NCBI GenBank assembly: GCA_946614405.1
Contig: CAMOGZ010000044.1
Coordinates: 1 to 9,402, forward strand
Reading direction: 5' to 3'
Length of the DNA: 9,402 bases
Source of the DNA: an uncultured Eubacterium sp.
GTDB taxonomy: Bacteria > Bacillota > Clostridia > Peptostreptococcales > Anaerovoracaceae
The position numbers were made by a program, and so were the translations under genes. The notes beneath the pieces are model-generated. The model searched no databases, had not been told where the DNA came from, and saw nothing but the letters and a program-made list of their open reading frames with translations. Each line of letters opens with the position of its first letter. Position 1 is the stretch's first letter. Positions 6,904 to 9,402 of this stretch are shown here, one piece after another.

Positions 6904-8274
6904 CTATCTGTCTATAATTCTCTCTGCGATCTCCCAGAAATGTCTGGTCATGGAGGCCTTGCAGAGAACCAGGTCCCCCTCCCGGATCAGCTCATCCAGC
7001 TGCGGATACAGGTCTTCCTTCGTCTCGAAGTACAGGGCATCTGCTCCTGCATCCCGGGCTCCTGCAACGATATCCGCCGCCTTACTCTCAATGCCGATGA
7101 TCAGATCCATGCCGCATTCCGCAGCAAACCGGCCCACCTCATAATGCATCTTCGCCGTCTCGTCTCCCAGTTCATTCATATTCCCCAGGATGGCGATGCG
7201 GCGGGTGGCCGGAGACGCTTTCAGCGTCAGAAGTGCCGACTTCACAGAGTCCGGCGCCGCGTTATAGGAATCGTCCAGAACGCTTACGCCGTTTCCGGTC
7301 AGGACCTTCAGACGGCGCCCTGTGAGCTCCATCTTCGCAAGTCCGGCTGCGGCCTCTTCCAAACTAATATCATACTGCGAACAGGCGGCAATTGCAAGCC
7401 CCGCGTTAATAGCATTATGTGCTCCGGGAATCGGCAGTGTGAACTGGCGGCTTCCCTCTTCACAGGTCAGGCGGAAGGAGATGCCTTCCACGCCCATATC
7501 TTCTACGTCGGAGACCACATAATCCTCGTCTCCGCTGCTTCCCACGGTGATCAGATGGTATTCCTGATCGTCCTTCAGGGTCTGCAGCATGTCATTATCA
7601 TGATTGACGATGAGAACATTTCCGGAGCCGAAGTAGTCGGTGATCTCCATCTTCGCCTTCAGGATGTTCTCCCGGCTTCCCACGTTCTCCAGATGGGATA
7701 CGCCGATGTTGGTGATGACCGCCACCTCCGGCAGGGTCATCTTCGCCAGGCGATGGATCTCTCCCAGATGCTCCATCCCCATCTCCAGCACGGCCATATC
7801 CGTAGAGGAGTCAAATGTGAATATGGTCAGAGGCAGTCCCACATCGCTGTTATAGTTGGCGATGGGTTTGCCCGTCTTATATCGCTCGCTGAGGATATAG
7901 TAGATCATGTCACGGGTGGAAGTCTTGCCTACGCTTCCCGTCACTGCGATGCGCCCTACATTGATCCGGTCCAGATAGGCTTTGGTCAGGGCCTGAAGCC
8001 CCGCCAGAGTATCCTCCACCAGGATCATGTTGCAGTCCGGATGACCCGCCGCCGCATCTCTCTCTGAGATCAGGAAGGTCTTCCCGCCCTTCTCGCAGAC
8101 CTGGGGGATGAACCGATGGGCATCGGCCGCCGCACCCAGAAGTGCCACGAACAGATCTCCCTCCCGGAACTTCCGGGAGTCGGTGCAGACTCCGTATATC
8201 TCCGCATTCCGGTCCCCGGACAAAAGCTCTCCGCCGGTGGCGCTGCAGATCTGATCAACTGTGATGATATCCAT
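6904..8274 (-). CDS. murF: MurF, UDP-MurNAc-tripeptide:D-alanyl-D-alanine ligase
   Basis: MurF is the cytoplasmic ATP-dependent ligase that adds D-Ala-D-Ala to the UDP-MurNAc-tripeptide, giving the pentapeptide used by MraY. The 456-residue product has a MurF-type N-terminal substrate domain (CTDSRKFREGDLFVAL, residues 30-45), the P-loop TGSVGKTSTRD (112-122, K117), ANYNSDVGLPLT (139-150), EMGMEHLGEI (164-173), TNIGVSHLENVGS (188-200), PGAHNAINAGLA (283-294) and the MurF signature DDSYNAAPDS (334-343). The DNPR-type motif of MurE is absent, which separates it from the MurE that occupies this slot in Bacillus. The tail reads VLCKASMTRHFWEI where many MurF proteins have VLVKGSRGM..., a divergent but in-frame ending. 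AGGA lies 8 bases before the ATG. The gap to the PBP stop is 12 bases. Confidence 0.96.
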   Translation of the reverse strand: MDIITVDQICSATGGELLSGDRNAEIYGVCTDSRKFREGDLFVALLGAAADAHRFIPQVCEKGGKTFLISERDAAAGHPDCNMILVEDTLAGLQALTKAYLDRINVGRIAVTGSVGKTSTRDMIYYILSERYKTGKPIANYNSDVGLPLTIFTFDSSTDMAVLEMGMEHLGEIHRLAKMTLPEVAVITNIGVSHLENVGSRENILKAKMEITDYFGSGNVLIVNHDNDMLQTLKDDQEYHLITVGSSGDEDYVVSDVEDMGVEGISFRLTCEEGSRQFTLPIPGAHNAINAGLAIAACSQYDISLEEAAAGLAKMELTGRRLKVLTGNGVSVLDDSYNAAPDSVKSALLTLKASPATRRIAILGNMNELGDETAKMHYEVGRFAAECGMDLIIGIESKAADIVAGARDAGADALYFETKEDLYPQLDELIREGDLVLCKASMTRHFWEIAERIIDR

Positions 8275-8286
8275 GTGCTTTCCTTT

Positions 8287-9402
8287 CTATTCTCTGTAGA
8301 TGTAGACCGCTGTCCCCTTCTTCACCGATGCTCCGGCCTTGGGGAACTGGTCCACCACCTTGAAGTTTTCTTTGGGTCCGCCTTCCGGACAGACTACGTA
8401 GTCCAGTCCTTCAGCCTTCAGCTCGGCCACTGCCTCATTGTAGGTCAGTCCCTTGACCTTCGGCACGTACACGACCTTGGAGCTGGTGTAGTTCTCATCG
8501 CCTTCCTCGTAATTCGGCGTGATCTCCAGATAGGTCAGCGCGCTCTCCAGGAAGTTTCCGGCGATAGGCGCTGCGGTGGAACTTCCGTACTGGCTTCCCT
8601 TGGGGCTGTCAACAACCACCAGGATCGCAAGTCTGGGATCATCCATAGGCGCCATGCCCAGGAAGGAGGAGTAGGTATCCTTGGTATACCGGCCATTTAC
8701 GACTTTGTCCGCGGTTCCGGTCTTGCCGCCGATGCGGTATCCCTCGACAGCTGCGTTGCCGCCGCCGCCTTCTTCCACGACGTATTCCATGATCTTCTTC
8801 ATCTCGCTGGCCGTCTTGGCGGAGATGACCTTCCGGACCTTCTCAGTCTTGTATTCCTTCACGACCTTGCCCTCAGAGTCTGTGAGCTTGGAGACGATCC
8901 GGGGCTTCATCAGGACGCCGTCATTTCCGATGGCGCAGGCCGCCGTCAGAAGCTGGATCGGCGTCGGCGCGATACTCTGCCCGAAGGACATGGTGGCCAG
9001 GTCTACATCCTGGAGGCTCTTCTCGTCCTTGATGATGGCAGTGGTCTCCGCCGGAAGATCCACGTGTGTGATGTCCGTGATGCCGAACATATCTAAATAA
9101 TTGTAGTATTTCTCTTTTCCAATTTTCAGTCCCAGCTGGACCTGGACGGTATTGCAGGAGTTACCTACGGCCTCCACCAGGGTCTGGGATCCATGGCCGG
9201 CACGGTCCCAACAGTGCAGTACAGTATTGCTGACCTGGATTCCGCCGCTGTCGTAATAGCGATCCTCCGGCGTAGTGACTCCCTCTTCCAGGGCCGCCGA
9301 AGTAGTGATGAGCTTCCATGTGGAACCCGGCTCATATACGTCGCTGACCAGCGGATTCTTCCACATCTGCAATGCTCTGACTGGTCTTGGAGATCGTTCA
9401 CT
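8287..9402 (-). CDS. Class B penicillin-binding protein with PASTA domain (SpoVD/FtsI type), 5' end cut by window edge
   Basis: This is a D,D-transpeptidase that cross-links peptidoglycan at the septum or in the spore cortex, acting outside the membrane together with a SEDS polymerase such as the neighbouring FtsW. The visible 371 residues (numbered from base 9402) hold the transpeptidase active site: YEPGSTWK (23-30) with nucleophile S27 and K30, the SxN motif S82-C83-N84, and KTGTA (227-231). A single PASTA domain ends the protein (about 311-370, beginning VYVPKVKGLTYNEAVAEL). One PASTA domain is typical of SpoVD; vegetative PBP2B of Bacillus has two. The membrane anchor and dimerisation domain lie beyond the window. 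The frame stays open to base 9402, but the outermost 8 residues (SERSPRPV) do not look like the family, so a sequence error at the edge is possible. murF follows after 12 bases. Confidence 0.93.
   Translation of the reverse strand, partial: SERSPRPVRALQMWKNPLVSDVYEPGSTWKLITTSAALEEGVTTPEDRYYDSGGIQVSNTVLHCWDRAGHGSQTLVEAVGNSCNTVQVQLGLKIGKEKYYNYLDMFGITDITHVDLPAETTAIIKDEKSLQDVDLATMSFGQSIAPTPIQLLTAACAIGNDGVLMKPRIVSKLTDSEGKVVKEYKTEKVRKVISAKTASEMKKIMEYVVEEGGGGNAAVEGYRIGGKTGTADKVVNGRYTKDTYSSFLGMAPMDDPRLAILVVVDSPKGSQYGSSTAAPIAGNFLESALTYLEITPNYEEGDENYTSSKVVYVPKVKGLTYNEAVAELKAEGLDYVVCPEGGPKENFKVVDQFPKAGASVKKGTAVYIYRE

Larger units (their letters stand above)
236..9402 (-). other. dcw (division and cell wall) gene cluster, probable operon
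   Basis: Eight co-directional genes for lipid II synthesis and septum formation run PBP, murF, mraY, murD, ftsW, murG, ftsQ, ftsZ. Spacings from the PBP gene to ftsQ range from a 4-base overlap to 36 bases with no terminator-like hairpin noticed between them, so a single transcript is expected. The upstream promoter, and probably mraZ, rsmH and ftsL, lie outside the window. The cluster ends at the hairpin at 190-217. Compared with the Bacillus subtilis order, murE, murB and ftsA are missing and murF is present. Confidence 0.85.

Noticed and set aside
6904..8274. Possibility that the Mur ligase before mraY is MurE, as in Bacillus
   Set aside because: It has the MurF signature DDSYNAAPDS and the GSVGKTSTRD P-loop and lacks the MurE DNPR-type motif.
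6940..9096. Two long plus-strand open frames opposite murF and the PBP gene
   Set aside because: They cross or mirror well-supported genes and overlap the murF-PBP junction without regard to it. Composition is shadow-like.
1..9402. Search for mobile elements, CRISPR arrays, tRNA/rRNA, riboswitches or an unknown system
   Set aside because: Gene coverage is almost continuous, gaps are at most 72 bases, and no direct repeats, terminal inverted repeats or foreign-looking genes were seen by eye. The region reads as conserved core genome.

Overview
The window is a stretch of the division and cell wall (dcw) cluster of a Gram-positive, low-to-mid GC Firmicute. The best guess is a spore-forming Clostridia member of the Lachnospiraceae type. 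The basis is the class B penicillin-binding protein with a single C-terminal PASTA domain (SpoVD-like), a DivIB-type short FtsQ, the strong AGGAGG-type ribosome binding sites, and a gene order without ftsA, murB or murE. The family-level guess is inference from gene content and order, not from a marker gene.

Every real gene lies on the minus strand, so the cluster reads from base 9402 down to base 1. The order is: a class B transpeptidase (5' end cut off by the window), murF, mraY, murD, ftsW/spoVE, murG, ftsQ/divIB, ftsZ, a rho-independent terminator, and then the first 60 codons of a TrmH/SpoU-family RNA methyltransferase that runs off the low-coordinate end. Junctions from the PBP gene to ftsQ are tight: 12, 10 and 36 bases, then 0 bases (TAAATG), a 4-base ATGA overlap, and 2 bases. 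These seven genes look like one translationally coupled transcript. ftsZ is set apart by a 72-base AT-rich gap that carries a plausible extended -10 promoter and a very strong Shine-Dalgarno sequence. It is therefore probably made both from the operon transcript and from its own promoter.

Together the genes cover the late steps of peptidoglycan precursor synthesis and the septal machinery. MurD and MurF act on the cytoplasmic UDP-MurNAc peptide, MraY and MurG build lipid I and lipid II, and FtsW with the class B PBP polymerise and cross-link it. DivIB supports that complex, and FtsZ forms the ring that directs it. All key catalytic motifs that I checked are present, and I see no broken gene inside the window.

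I found no mobile element, CRISPR array, tRNA, rRNA, riboswitch or unknown system. No stretch over 300 bases lacks a gene. The points worth a second look are small: the methyltransferase start sits against the terminator hairpin without a ribosome binding site, ftsZ has a candidate private promoter, ftsA/murE/murB are absent from their usual slots, and the reading frame at the 9402 edge is ambiguous.
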